A DNA stretch of 61,251 nt, taken from positions 1 through 61,251 of the forward strand of contig JHUT02000005.1 of assembly GCA_000690595.2 (NCBI GenBank), written 5' to 3'. The notes below the pieces were generated by a model. The model did no database searches and was not told the origin of the DNA. It saw nothing but the letters and a program-made list of their open reading frames with translations. Positions within the stretch are counted from its first letter, which is position 1; each line of letters begins with the position of its first letter. Of the stretch, positions 1 through 8,380 are shown piece after piece. The DNA is from Natrinema mahii (GTDB taxonomy: Archaea; Halobacteriota; Halobacteria; Halobacteriales; Natrialbaceae). The translations under genes and the position numbers were made by a program.

Positions 1-849
1 GGCCGCAAGAACCACCTCACGCTGCACTTCCGCAGCCTCGGTGGGCTGGTTCGAGTCGCCGGCGACATCGCCCGCGCCGAGGACCGCGATCGGACGACTC
101 GCGAGGACGTCCTCCAGGCCAAGCAGCGCTCGCGCTCGATCGAGCAACAGCTCGCCGACGACTACATCGAGCGCCGCAAGGACTACGAACTGCAGGTCAA
201 CGAAGGCGGCGTCGAGGGACGGGTCAACGGCCTCGCCGTCATGGGCGAGGACTCGGGCATCATGCTCCCGGTCATGGCCGAGATCGCCCCCGCACAGGGC
301 GGCGGGCAGGTCATCGCCACCGGGAAGCTCCAAGAGATGGCCGAGGAGTCGGTCCAGAACGTCTCCGCGATCATCAAGAAGTTCTCCGACGTCGACCTCT
401 CGGAGAAGGACATCCACATCCAGTTCGTCCAGGCCGGCCAACAGGGCGTCGACGGCGACTCCGCCTCGATCACCGTGGCGACCGCCGTCATCTCCGCCCT
501 CGAGAACATCCCGGTCGACCAGTCGGTCGCCATGACGGGATCGCTCTCCGTGCGCGGCGACGTGCTGCCGGTCGGCGGGGTCACCCACAAGATCGAGGCC
601 GCCGCCAAGGCCGGCTGTACGACGGTCATCATTCCCGAAGCGAACGAACAGGACGTGATGATCGAGGACGAGTACAAGGACATGATCGAGATCGTCCCCT
701 GCTCGAACATCAGCGAGGTCTTGGACGTCGCTCTGATGGGCGAACCGAAGAAGGACTCGCTGGTCGACCGACTCAAGTCGATCACCGGCACCGCGTTCGA
801 TCAGGGCACCGTCGGCTCCGCCGGCGGCTCGAACCCGAGCCCGCAGTAA
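1..849 (+). CDS. lonB: ATP-dependent protease LonB, C-terminal part (5' end outside window)
   Basis: The frame is open from base 1, so the AAA+ part lies upstream and only the C-terminal ~282 residues are here. They cover the end of the ATPase helical region and the S16 Lon protease domain. The catalytic Ser-Lys dyad is visible: Ser in VDGDSASI (codon 460-462) and Lys in GGVTHKIEAA (codon 589-591). Archaeal LonB is membrane-anchored and degrades misfolded and regulatory proteins; in haloarchaea it is essential and controls carotenoid synthesis (family knowledge). The CPBP protease gene begins at the base after the stop codon, so the two are probably co-transcribed. Confidence 0.96.
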   Translation, partial: GRKNHLTLHFRSLGGLVRVAGDIARAEDRDRTTREDVLQAKQRSRSIEQQLADDYIERRKDYELQVNEGGVEGRVNGLAVMGEDSGIMLPVMAEIAPAQGGGQVIATGKLQEMAEESVQNVSAIIKKFSDVDLSEKDIHIQFVQAGQQGVDGDSASITVATAVISALENIPVDQSVAMTGSLSVRGDVLPVGGVTHKIEAAAKAGCTTVIIPEANEQDVMIEDEYKDMIEIVPCSNISEVLDVALMGEPKKDSLVDRLKSITGTAFDQGTVGSAGGSNPSPQ

Positions 850-1923
850 ATGCCCCAGTGGGCGACGTTCCTCGGTCTCACGGGCGTCGTCCTCGCGTTG
901 TTGCTCGTTTTATCGCATCTCACCCAGTCGGCGTTTACCGACGGGACTGACGACACCGACGGAACGGACGCGGCGAGACGCGACGCATCGACCGACGCCG
1001 AGCCACGGCGGTCCGCCGACGCTCCCCTCGAGCCGGCTTCGGCCGACGATGCGGAGCCGTCCCCCGCCGATGCCGTCCGCGAGCGGGCCTCGGACGACGG
1101 TGAGTGGCGGTCGCACGACGGTCACGGCCGATCCGGATCGGTGAGCGAGCACGGCTCGAGCGGCGGTGAGCGGCCGGCGGAGCGATCGGCGACGCCGCCG
1201 AGCGCCGCCGGCACCGAGTCCGACGGGGAACCGAACCGCGACGCGAGCGACCCGATTGCGTCCGCTCGCGAGGTGGACCGGCCCGAGCCGGCCGGCCCCG
1301 GCGTCGATCCGGACTCGCTCTCGACGGGGATGGTCCTCGCGAACGTCGCGTTCTCACAGGGGCTGTTCGCCCTGCTCTTGCTCGGGGCGGCGATCTATAC
1401 GGCGATCCCGGCGTCGGCGCTGGGCGTCGCGTTCTCGCTTTCGTACCTCGAGTCCGGCCTGTTTTTGGGGACCGTCGCCGGGCTCGCGTTCTACGTCGCG
1501 AACGAACTCGCCGCCGCGGGGGCGACCCGGTTCGGGTTCGATCACGACGAGGCGCTGCGGGAGCTGCTCTCGCCGGACTCGGCGACGGGCTGGCTCGTCC
1601 TGCTGGTCGGGGTGTTGCCGATCATCGCCGGCTTCGAGGAACTGCTCTTCCGAGCGGCGCTGATCGGCGTCCCCGCGGCCGGCTACGGCGTCTCGCCGTG
1701 GCTCCTCGCGGTCGGGTCCTCGATCGCCTTCGCCCTCGGGCACGGGATGCAGGGCTCGGTCGGGATCGTCGTGACCGGCCTGCTCGGCTTCGGCCTCGCG
1801 GCCGTCTACATCGTCACCGGCAGCCTGCTTGTCGTCGTCGTCGCTCACTACCTCGTCAACGCCCTCGAGTTCGTCGTCCACGAGGGGCTGGGCCTCGAGT
1901 GGGCCGAAACCCTCGAAGGCTAA
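850..1923 (+). CDS. CPBP family intramembrane metalloprotease
   Basis: A 357-aa membrane protein. An N-terminal TM (about residues 5-22) is followed by a long acidic, low-complexity linker (about 30-155) and then a multi-TM CPBP (CAAX protease/bacteriocin-processing, Rce1-like) domain. All three family motifs are present: EELLFR with Glu263/Glu264 and Arg268, His298 in ALGHGMQG, and His333/Asn337 in HYLVN. The ATG directly abuts the lonB stop. The family cleaves substrates within the membrane; the substrate here is unknown. The long charged linker between TM1 and the protease core is unusual outside haloarchaea. Confidence 0.9.
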   Translation: MPQWATFLGLTGVVLALLLVLSHLTQSAFTDGTDDTDGTDAARRDASTDAEPRRSADAPLEPASADDAEPSPADAVRERASDDGEWRSHDGHGRSGSVSEHGSSGGERPAERSATPPSAAGTESDGEPNRDASDPIASAREVDRPEPAGPGVDPDSLSTGMVLANVAFSQGLFALLLLGAAIYTAIPASALGVAFSLSYLESGLFLGTVAGLAFYVANELAAAGATRFGFDHDEALRELLSPDSATGWLVLLVGVLPIIAGFEELLFRAALIGVPAAGYGVSPWLLAVGSSIAFALGHGMQGSVGIVVTGLLGFGLAAVYIVTGSLLVVVVAHYLVNALEFVVHEGLGLEWAETLEG

Positions 1924-1947
1924 GGGCGGGGAGCCCGTCGACCGGGC

Positions 1948-2295
1948 ATGGACTTACGTGCCGGCTCACCGGCCCGCTCTCGAGCGGTCACCGCCATGAT
2001 CGTGAGCTACTTCGCCGTGTTGGCCTACGCGACGGTCACGAACGATCCGCGGGCGGTGACGCTTACGGAACTCGGCTTCGGCGTCATCGCGATCGCGGTG
2101 GGGACGATGTTGTACGGGCAGCGGTCGACGCCGGGGCTGCGGTCGGTGCTGCTCGCGGGCGCGGGGAGTCTCGTCGCGGGCGGCGTGTTGAACTTCGGTG
2201 CCGTCCTCACGCGCTCGAGCGCCGTCGAGACGCTCTCCTCGCTGCTGATCTTTCTGGGGATCGGCTGCTACGTCTACGCGGTCTGGCGCAGTTGA
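1948..2295 (+). CDS. Small hypothetical membrane protein (115 aa)
   Basis: Four hydrophobic segments can be seen (roughly residues 14-30, 38-55, 65-85 and 92-112). There is no recognisable motif and I cannot assign a family. The start is 24 bp after the CPBP protease stop on the same strand, so it is probably read through from lonB and the protease gene. A gene of this size with alternating helices and little charge is likely an integral membrane protein of unknown function. Confidence 0.65.
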   Translation: MDLRAGSPARSRAVTAMIVSYFAVLAYATVTNDPRAVTLTELGFGVIAIAVGTMLYGQRSTPGLRSVLLAGAGSLVAGGVLNFGAVLTRSSAVETLSSLLIFLGIGCYVYAVWRS

Positions 2296-2376
2296 TCGGT
2301 TTCGGGGGTTCGACCGCTCGTGGCGTCACTCGAGTCGGCCGTCACCGAGACGAGTCCGTCCTCGTCGCACGTCGCG

Positions 2377-2845
2377 CTATCCGGCCGGCGGGTTCTCGCC
2401 TCGAGCCCGAAGCCCGACGGCGAGTCCCGCGACGATTCCGAGCCCGGTCGCGATCACGATCGAACCGATCACGCCTGCTCGGAGCGAGACGAGCGCGACG
2501 AGCAAGACGGTGAGGACGGTGACGCCGAACGCCCCGAGGCCTATAGTAGCCACTGAAAGTCATTGCACATCTGATCGCACGACAGCGTCGTGATCAGTGT
2601 GTGAATCGTTTCAGTGGCTACTATAGCGCGAGCGGGTGGGGCGTCCCGTCCGCGTGCCGTCCGAACTGGACGAAAACGACGGCTGCGACCAGGACGCCGG
2701 CCCCGACCCCGGCTGGCAGGCCGACGAGTACCGAGAACTCGATTGCCGGGACCAGCAGCTCCGACACGGCGACGACGACGACGAGAAACGCTGCGATACC
2801 CGCCGCCGCGGCGTAGCCGAGCGTTCGACCGCGCATTTCACTCAC
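2377..2845 (-). pseudogene. Four-TM membrane protein gene split by an 86-bp palindrome
   Basis: Reading the minus strand from ATG 2845, a 74-codon ORF encodes two hydrophobic helices. It stops at 2621-2623 inside the palindrome (last codon CTA, stop TAG, both from the repeat). Beyond the palindrome the minus strand resumes with a typical haloarchaeal membrane sequence, starting GLGAFGVTVLTVLLVALV and ending GENPPAG before a TAG at 2377-2379. Removing 85 bp joins the halves in frame into about 127 residues with four TM segments. The second half is not visible as a normal ORF because its start is lost. The inference is that the palindrome interrupted one gene. The function of the intact protein is unknown. 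Confidence 0.7.
2541..2626. repeat. Palindromic element, copy 1 (86 bp)
   Basis: It begins CTATAGTAGCCACTGAAA and ends with the complementary TTTCAGTGGCTACTATAG; the inner arms are also complementary, with a few mismatches. It matches four other copies in this window (4065, 11708, 30594, 33569). It lies inside a membrane-protein gene on the minus strand. No ORF of its own is visible, which fits a non-autonomous mobile palindrome (MITE-like) rather than an IS. Confidence 0.93.
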
Positions 2846-2899
2846 GGTGACAGTACGACTGTGGACACGATAGAGGCTCCGACCGGGACGGCGGGTCGG

Positions 2900-3571
2900 T
2901 TAGAACTGCTCGAGCCCGGTCTGTTCGGCCTCCGCGAGGAGGTCCTCGCAGGTGGCCCACGATGCGCGCGCGAACGGTGGCAGCTCCCCGTGGTCGTCGA
3001 CGTACGTCGCGAGGAACTCGCGGGTCGTCGAATCGCCCGGGTAGCCGCTGCCGATCTCGCCGTACTCCTCGGCCAGCGCCGCGACGTGGGCGTCCCGTTC
3101 GACCTTGGCGACGACGCTGGCCGCGCCGACCAGCGGCGACTCGTCGTCGGCCCCGTGGCGCGCGTCGATGGCGAGGCCCTCGAGCGAGCAGGCGTCGGCG
3201 ACCCGGCGGGCGAAGCGGTCGGCGTCGGTGTCACAGGCGTCACAGAGCCCCGAGAACTGCTCGGTCGCGCTCGCGGCGCGAGCGCGGTCCGCGAGCGCGC
3301 CCTCGATGGCCGTCGCGTGGGCCGCGACCGCCAGCGAGTTCATATCGGTCTCGGGGTCGTCGATCCGCGCCGGCGTGGTCTCGGCGACGCCGACCGCGAT
3401 CCGGTCGTCGTCTCGTAGTGTGGCCGCCAACTCCTCGCGGCGCTCGGGCGAGAGCCGCTTCGAATCCCTGATCCCGTCGGGGAGGTCGTCGGGCTCAGCG
3501 ACGTGGACGGCCGCGGCGAACATCGATCCCAGTGCGGGGCCCTTGCCGGCCTCGTCGACGCCGAATGGCAT
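2900..3571 (-). CDS. rnhB: Ribonuclease HII
   Basis: A 223-aa protein, usual for archaeal RNase HII. It starts MPFGVDEAGKGPALGSM, the family's first active-site block (D-E-x-G-x-G-P). Later blocks include DSKRLSPERREEL and the region around GADDESPLVGAASVVAKVERD, which carries the further acidic residues and the conserved ASVVAKVxRD helix. The enzyme cleaves RNA in RNA/DNA hybrids, including single misincorporated ribonucleotides. It is divergent from the small ribbon-helix-helix gene at 3676; the roughly 100-bp gap must hold both promoters. Confidence 0.95.
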   Translation of the reverse strand: MPFGVDEAGKGPALGSMFAAAVHVAEPDDLPDGIRDSKRLSPERREELAATLRDDDRIAVGVAETTPARIDDPETDMNSLAVAAHATAIEGALADRARAASATEQFSGLCDACDTDADRFARRVADACSLEGLAIDARHGADDESPLVGAASVVAKVERDAHVAALAEEYGEIGSGYPGDSTTREFLATYVDDHGELPPFARASWATCEDLLAEAEQTGLEQF

Positions 3572-3675
3572 ACGACGTGGATCCGTCGCCGGGCGCTAAA
3601 CCGTTGCGTTGTCGATCCCCGATTTCCGGTCGTATGTCGCACGATATTTGTCCGTGGACTCGAAACCGGCGCGTC

Positions 3676-3975
3676 GTGCAATCCGACAGCGAGGAAATCG
3701 AGGTCGACGCGCCCGCTCGGCTCCTCGAGCGAGCGGACGTTCTCGCGACCGCGCTCGGGACGAGCCGGTCGGAGCTGCTCGTCGCCGCGTTACGGGACTA
3801 CGTAGAGAACGCCCGGGAGGGGCCGCTCGAAGGGGAGGTCGCCGCCGCCTACTACGACGACGAGATCGCGTACGAGGAACTGACCGCCCTGGTGGGCGAG
3901 CGACGCGCGGCCGACTTCCGGCTCCTCAAGGGACAACTCGAGTCGGCGTCCGTCGACCGATCCCCGGAACCGTAG
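3676..3975 (+). CDS. Ribbon-helix-helix (CopG-like) DNA-binding protein
   Basis: About 99 aa from a GTG start. The N-terminal half shows the RHH pattern: a short basic/acidic strand (EEIEVDAPARLLERAD) followed by ALGTSRSELLVAALRDYV, the typical S-R-S-E-L helix 2. The C-terminal half is acidic and helical. I chose GTG 3676 because it begins just before the RHH strand; an ATG at 3634 would add an unconserved stretch. No toxin-like partner lies beside it (rnhB upstream, palindrome downstream), so it may be a stand-alone regulator or an orphan antitoxin-like protein. Confidence 0.7.
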   Translation: MQSDSEEIEVDAPARLLERADVLATALGTSRSELLVAALRDYVENAREGPLEGEVAAAYYDDEIAYEELTALVGERRAADFRLLKGQLESASVDRSPEP

Positions 3976-4064
3976 CCGGGGCGTGAGATGCCCCGTTTCG
4001 ACCGATCGGTCGACGGCGGCTCAGGCGTCTCCCGCCGCCGTCTCGGAGCCGTCGCGCGGCTCGT

Positions 4065-4150
4065 CTATAGTAGCTCTTGAAACGATTTACACACCGATCA
4101 CAACGCTGCCCTGCGGTCGGGTGTGCAGTGACTTTCAAGAGCTACTATAG
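4065..4150. repeat. Palindromic element, copy 2 (86 bp)
   Basis: Same CTATAGTAG...CTACTATAG ends as the other copies, but the inner sequence is in the opposite orientation (GAAACGATTTACACACC on the left). It lies between convergent genes (RHH protein and pus10). The last codon (CTA) and stop (TAG) of pus10, 4145-4150, are part of the element. Confidence 0.92.
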
Positions 4151-5476
4151 GAAGTACGCCTCGCGTTCGAACGGTTCGTTTTCGCCTTCGACGCCGGTCA
4201 CGTCCAGCGCCGTCACCTCGGCGTCGGTCTCGAGCAGCCCCGCCAGACTCGGCTCGGTCCGGCCGCCGTCGCTGCTGATCAGTTCCTTCACGTAGAGCCC
4301 GCCCTCGCCGTGGAGTCGGACCTCGGCCTCGGTCGGAGATCGCAGATCGCCGTCGATGGCGTAGACGGTCCGCTCGCGGGTCAGCCCCGCCCGCCGGTGG
4401 TCGACCCGCTCGGGCGTGTACTGCTCGACGGTCGTCCCCTCGAGTTCGGCGAGGGCGGTCTCGAAGGCGTCCTCGTCGACCGACTCGGCGAACTCGACGT
4501 CGGCGCGATAGTGCTTGCTCGCGTCGTGTTCCTTGACGCGCTCGACCATCTCGTAGGTCGCCAGCCGCAGGCCGTCGACCTCGACCGCGCCCGCGGCGGC
4601 CTCGTTGATCTCGGCCTCGAGTTCGGCCGGGTCGGGGTCGCGCACCGCGGGGCGTTTCACCTCGAGGACGAACGGTCGTCCCCCCTCGAGCATGCGGGCG
4701 TCGACGTCCTCGCGGCCCGCGCCGTGGAAGGTGCCCTCGTCGCCGTCCATGGCGTCGACGACGTGGGGCCGGACGACCTGTTCGACACTGGTGTCGTACA
4801 TGTAGCCGGAGCCGCCGCAGTAGTCACAGGGCTCCTCGCCGTCGTCGCCCAACTGAATGCCGCTGCCGCCACACTCCCGGCACGGCCACTCGGTCTGGGG
4901 AATGTCCCGCTCGAGTTTGCGATAGCGGCCGTAGACGAACGCGGGGTTGATCTGGACGTCGACCGCGTGGCTCGTGACCGTCTCCGCCTCGAGGGCCTCG
5001 AGCGGGTCGAACCCCGCGAGATCGACGACCGCGAGGACGTCCGGTCGGTCGAAGTCGACGTCCGTGCCGGTTGTCGCGCCGACGCGGCGGCCGACTTCGC
5101 GGTTCATCTCGCGTTTCATCGACTCGCCGGCGTCGGGCTCGAGGTCGGCGTCCTCCCGGAGCAGGCGCTCGTTCTCCTCGACCAGCGGCGGGACGCGGGT
5201 CCCGACCTGGTAGGTGGCGAACTCGGTTCCCTCGAGGGCGTCGACGATCGTCTCGGCGACGGCGTCGAACGTGCCGCAGTAGCCCTCACAGACCCAGCAG
5301 TCCGCGGGCGCGGTCGGTTCGAAGTCCTCGTCGTCGGCCAGCGCGACGGTCGTCCGCAGCGCCCGACCGCGTTCGGCGTTGGTCAGCCCGAAACTGCGAT
5401 CGGCGAAGGGCCGTCCGAGACAGGAGTCACAGACGGGTCCCGTCGCCAGCAACGCGCGGGCGTCTTCCGTGATCAT
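4145..5476 (-). CDS. pus10: tRNA pseudouridine synthase Pus10 (positions 54/55)
   Basis: A 443-aa protein from the ATG at 5476 (MITEDARALLATGPVCDSC). In archaea Pus10 makes pseudouridine at tRNA positions 55 and 54. Two CxxC pairs (CDSCLGRPF and CWVCEGYC) form the N-terminal zinc site of the THUMP-like domain. The catalytic core includes HGAGREDVDARML (catalytic Asp region) and GRPFVLEVKRP. A second zinc-binding stretch, CRECGGSG...CDYCGGSG, resembles the DnaJ zinc repeat and sits inside the catalytic half. An upstream ATG at 5578 would add a 34-residue Arg-rich extension and was rejected. The stop codon is supplied by palindrome copy 2. TrmY, encoded 3 kb away, methylates the position-54 product. 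Confidence 0.94.
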   Translation of the reverse strand: MITEDARALLATGPVCDSCLGRPFADRSFGLTNAERGRALRTTVALADDEDFEPTAPADCWVCEGYCGTFDAVAETIVDALEGTEFATYQVGTRVPPLVEENERLLREDADLEPDAGESMKREMNREVGRRVGATTGTDVDFDRPDVLAVVDLAGFDPLEALEAETVTSHAVDVQINPAFVYGRYRKLERDIPQTEWPCRECGGSGIQLGDDGEEPCDYCGGSGYMYDTSVEQVVRPHVVDAMDGDEGTFHGAGREDVDARMLEGGRPFVLEVKRPAVRDPDPAELEAEINEAAAGAVEVDGLRLATYEMVERVKEHDASKHYRADVEFAESVDEDAFETALAELEGTTVEQYTPERVDHRRAGLTRERTVYAIDGDLRSPTEAEVRLHGEGGLYVKELISSDGGRTEPSLAGLLETDAEVTALDVTGVEGENEPFEREAYFL

Positions 5477-5637
5477 ATCTCGGGACTCGGGGAGCCGCGG
5501 GTAACACGTTTTCCCTTCGCGGGGCCGACCGCGGCGTCGACGACGGATACCGTCCGATTCGGTGACGACCGCCGGCACCCCCGAACGCGCCGAGCGCTAG
5601 CCACGGCGTTCAAATGGTTCGGGTCCAAGGACACGAC

Positions 5638-6753
5638 ATGAACGATTCCCGACTGGACCGCCGCTCCTTTCTCGCGGCCGCGAGCGCGGGCGTCGCCGCG
5701 GTCGCCGGCTGTGCCGAACCGCGAGCCGACAGTTCGATCGAGGGCGATTCCTCGTACGACATCGATCGGGGGAACGTCGCCGACGGCTCGGCGTTTACCG
5801 ACCTCTACGACGCGATCATCGAATCGGTGACGCAGGTCCGGGCCTTCGGCGTCGAGAACCCGTCGACGGGCGAACGGGGGCGTGGACAGGGATCGGGCTT
5901 TCTCTACGACGAGAATCACGTCGTCACCAATCACCACGTCGTCGCCGGCGCCGAGGACGCGGACCTCCAGTACGTCACCGGCGACTGGGCCGGGACCACG
6001 CTCGTCGGCAGCGACTACCACAGCGACCTGGCCGTCCTCGAGGTCGATTACGTCCCCGACGCGGCGACGCCGCTATCGCTGACCGACGAACGACCCGTCG
6101 TCGGCCAGCAGGTGGCCGCGGTCGGTAACCCCTACGGCCTCGAGGGATCGATGTCCACGGGGATCGTCAGCGGCGTCGACCGGACGCTCGACGTCCCGCG
6201 GCGACAGTTTTCCTTCCCGAACGTCGTCCAGACCGACGCCGCGGTCAACCCCGGCAACAGCGGCGGCCCGCTCGCGAACCTCGACGGCGAGGTCGTCGGT
6301 GTCGTCAACTCCGGCGGCGGCGACAACATCGGCTTCGCCATCTCGGCCGCGCTCACCGAGCGCGTGGTCCCGTCGCTGCTCGCCGACGGCTCCTACGACC
6401 ACTCGTACATGGGGATCGGACTCAGATCCGTCGACCGGCTCGTCGCCGAGGCGAACAACCTCGACGAGGCCAGCGGCGTCCTCGTCACCGCCGTCGTCGA
6501 CGGCTCGGCAGCCGACGGCGTCCTCGAGCCGGCCACGGGGACCGTCGAGCGCCGCGGCGAGGCCATCCCCGTCGGCGGCGACGTGATCCGCGCGTTCGAC
6601 GGGACGCCGATCCCCGACCGCCACGCCCTCTCGACGTACCTCGCACTCGAGACCAGTCCCGGCGAGGCCCTCGAGGTGCGGTTCCGCCGGAACGGGCGCA
6701 CCGAGACGACGCGACTCACGCTCGACGCCCGGCCGGAGCCCGCCTCGGCATAG
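5638..6753 (+). CDS. HtrA/DegP-like trypsin-family serine protease, Tat lipoprotein
   Basis: A 371-aa protein. The N-terminus has a Tat motif (DRRSFLAAASAG) and a lipobox-type Cys (VAAVAGC), so it should be exported folded and lipid-anchored. The S1C triad is complete: His in VTNHHVV, Asp in HSDLAVLEV, Ser in NPGNSGGPL. A PDZ domain occupies about the last 110 residues (YMGIGLRSVD...GGDVIRAFDG). The family does quality control of extracellular proteins. ATG 5638 was chosen because it places the twin arginines near the N-terminus; an in-frame start 24 bp upstream is possible. It is divergent from pus10. Confidence 0.94.
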   Translation: MNDSRLDRRSFLAAASAGVAAVAGCAEPRADSSIEGDSSYDIDRGNVADGSAFTDLYDAIIESVTQVRAFGVENPSTGERGRGQGSGFLYDENHVVTNHHVVAGAEDADLQYVTGDWAGTTLVGSDYHSDLAVLEVDYVPDAATPLSLTDERPVVGQQVAAVGNPYGLEGSMSTGIVSGVDRTLDVPRRQFSFPNVVQTDAAVNPGNSGGPLANLDGEVVGVVNSGGGDNIGFAISAALTERVVPSLLADGSYDHSYMGIGLRSVDRLVAEANNLDEASGVLVTAVVDGSAADGVLEPATGTVERRGEAIPVGGDVIRAFDGTPIPDRHALSTYLALETSPGEALEVRFRRNGRTETTRLTLDARPEPASA

Positions 6754-7033
6754 GCTCGGCCGTCGGAGTCGCGGCGTCCCGGCGGCCGTTCGACGGCACG
6801 CGATCGGCGGAAACGATCCCTTATTGCGTTGAGACGGCGATGACTGTCCGGAATCCGTGTCATAGCGGCGTCGTACACGTCGGCCCTCGTTGCGGTCGGT
6901 TCCGGGGTAGTGAACCGTCTGAACCCGACGGAACCGAACGCTATCGTTCGGGTTCGAGGCGTTACACACTCGATAACAATAGTAGGGGATCGGATAGGAT
7001 CCATCGGCGCGCGTACCCGTCGCCTGATCCCGC

Positions 7034-7225
7034 ATGACCGACGCCGATGTCCACCGCACCGACAGCGAGGAACCGCCAGTCGAACTCGAACACGTCACCG
7101 TCGAAAACGACGACGCACCCGACGAGTGTGCCATCTTCCCGCGTCACGCCGGCGGTAGCGTGTTGACGACGACCTGGATCTCCGCCCACGAGGAGGGGTT
7201 CGTCGACCTCGAGACGATGCGCTGA
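7034..7225 (+). CDS. DUF7511 domain protein (63 aa)
   Basis: A small acidic protein. The core ENDDAPDECAIFPRHA...TTWISAHEEGFVDLETMR matches the haloarchaeal DUF7511 pattern (C-x-hydrophobic-x-P, then TWISA/TWLSA and a VDLxxMR end). A second member is encoded at 13096. The function is unknown. It is followed after 2 bp by a small membrane-protein ORF. Confidence 0.8.
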   Translation: MTDADVHRTDSEEPPVELEHVTVENDDAPDECAIFPRHAGGSVLTTTWISAHEEGFVDLETMR

Positions 7226-7227
7226 TC

Positions 7228-7422
7228 GTGCCGATGCATCTGCACCGCTCCGTTACCGCGGCGGGCTTCTGGCTCGGGACCCTGCTCCCGATCGTCTACG
7301 TCCCCGTCATCGTCGCGGGGATCGACTCGGTCGGCCGGCTCACGATGTTTCTCGGGCTCATCGCGGTCCACGCGCTCGCGCTCGTCGTCGGCCACGACTA
7401 CTCGGGCTCACGATCGCGGTGA
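7228..7422 (+). CDS. Small two-TM membrane protein
   Basis: 64 aa with two hydrophobic helices (about residues 10-28 and 36-54). The start is a GTG at 7228 or the ATG at 7234, just after the DUF7511 stop, which suggests translational coupling. No family is recognised. Confidence 0.6.
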   Translation: MPMHLHRSVTAAGFWLGTLLPIVYVPVIVAGIDSVGRLTMFLGLIAVHALALVVGHDYSGSRSR

Positions 7423-7452
7423 GCCGGTCCCGGCCGGGCCGGTTCCGCGGCG

Positions 7453-7632
7453 CTAGCCCGCCGTCCAGACCTGTGCCCGCGGCGTGCCACAGCTGTCGCA
7501 GACGACCGCTCGCTTGTCCTTGTAGCTATCCCGCTCGAGTTCGCCGTCGTCGCAGTCCGGGCAGGGCCGCCCCTCGAGGATCGCGAGCAACCGCCGACTA
7601 CCGCCGGACTGCGACGACTCTGATTTCGCCAT
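7453..7632 (-). CDS. Small zinc-finger protein (HVO_A0556-like, 59 aa)
   Basis: Two CxxC knuckles (CPDC and CDSCG) lie about 20 residues apart, with the phrase RRLLAILEGRPCPDCDDGEL, typical of the haloarchaeal HVO_A0556-type mini-zinc-finger family. It ends AQVWTAG. These tiny proteins are abundant in haloarchaea and mostly uncharacterised. It is convergent with the preceding small membrane-protein gene. Confidence 0.75.
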   Translation of the reverse strand: MAKSESSQSGGSRRLLAILEGRPCPDCDDGELERDSYKDKRAVVCDSCGTPRAQVWTAG

Positions 7633-7737
7633 ATACGCACTCCATACTCGAGACGGGGGAAACGGTTGGCCATGCCTATGCAGCCCGACGGCGGCGAGTC
7701 GAAGCGCCTATGCCGGTTTCCGGAGTAGGCCCGCGGG

Positions 7738-8289
7738 ATGTGGCCCTGGGGACACCTCGCCGTCGCCTACCTGCTGTACACCGCCGTCGTTCACCGCCGG
7801 TCCGGCCGGCCGCCGCGTGCCCTGCCGGCGATCGCCCTCGCCATCGGCTCGCAGATGCCGGACCTGATCGACAAGCCCCTCGCGTGGAACGTCGGGCTCT
7901 TACCCGGCGGGCGGACCCTCTCGCACTCGGTGTTCGCCCTCGCCGCCCTCGTGGTGGCGGTGCTGGTCGTCGCGACGCGACTGCGCCGTCGCCCGCTCGG
8001 CGTCGGCTTTCTCGTGGGCTACGGCTCGCACCTGCTGGCCGACGTTCCGCCGGCGGTGCTGGGCGGTGACGTCTCCGGCGCGACCTACCTCCTGTGGCCG
8101 GTCCTCGAGCCGCCGCCGGAGGAGCCGGTCGCCGGCATCCTCGACGCGTTCCTCAACTACTACCAGCTGGGGGCATTCGAGTGGGTCCAGTTCGGCCTCT
8201 TCGCCGTCGCAGCTCTCGTCTGGTATCGCGACGGCATGCCGGGATTGGGGCTCGTGACCGCCCCGCTCGAGCGGCGGGCGAGCGCGTAG
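7738..8289 (+). CDS. YdjM-like membrane-bound metal-dependent hydrolase
   Basis: A 183-aa protein. Several TM helices carry the family's His/Asp-rich blocks: WGHLAVAYLLY near the N-terminus, GSQMPDLIDKP, RTLSHSVFALA and YGSHLLADVPP. This is the PF04307 (YdjM) layout, thought to be an integral-membrane zinc hydrolase of unknown substrate. It starts at ATG 7738 with the family-like MWPWGHLAVAY. trmY follows about 90 bp downstream on the same strand. Confidence 0.85.
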   Translation: MWPWGHLAVAYLLYTAVVHRRSGRPPRALPAIALAIGSQMPDLIDKPLAWNVGLLPGGRTLSHSVFALAALVVAVLVVATRLRRRPLGVGFLVGYGSHLLADVPPAVLGGDVSGATYLLWPVLEPPPEEPVAGILDAFLNYYQLGAFEWVQFGLFAVAALVWYRDGMPGLGLVTAPLERRASA

Positions 8290-8380
8290 GCGCGTTCGCG
8301 AACGGCTCGACCGTCGCCGCCGGCTCGAGCCGGCCGTCGCGAACCGTGGCAGCTATTCCGCTCGTCCCCGTCGCTCCGGT

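Noticed and set aside
5476-5578. Longer N-terminus of Pus10 from ATG 5578
   Set aside because: The extra 34 residues are Arg-rich and unlike the family; MITEDARALL at 5476 starts just before the conserved zinc site.
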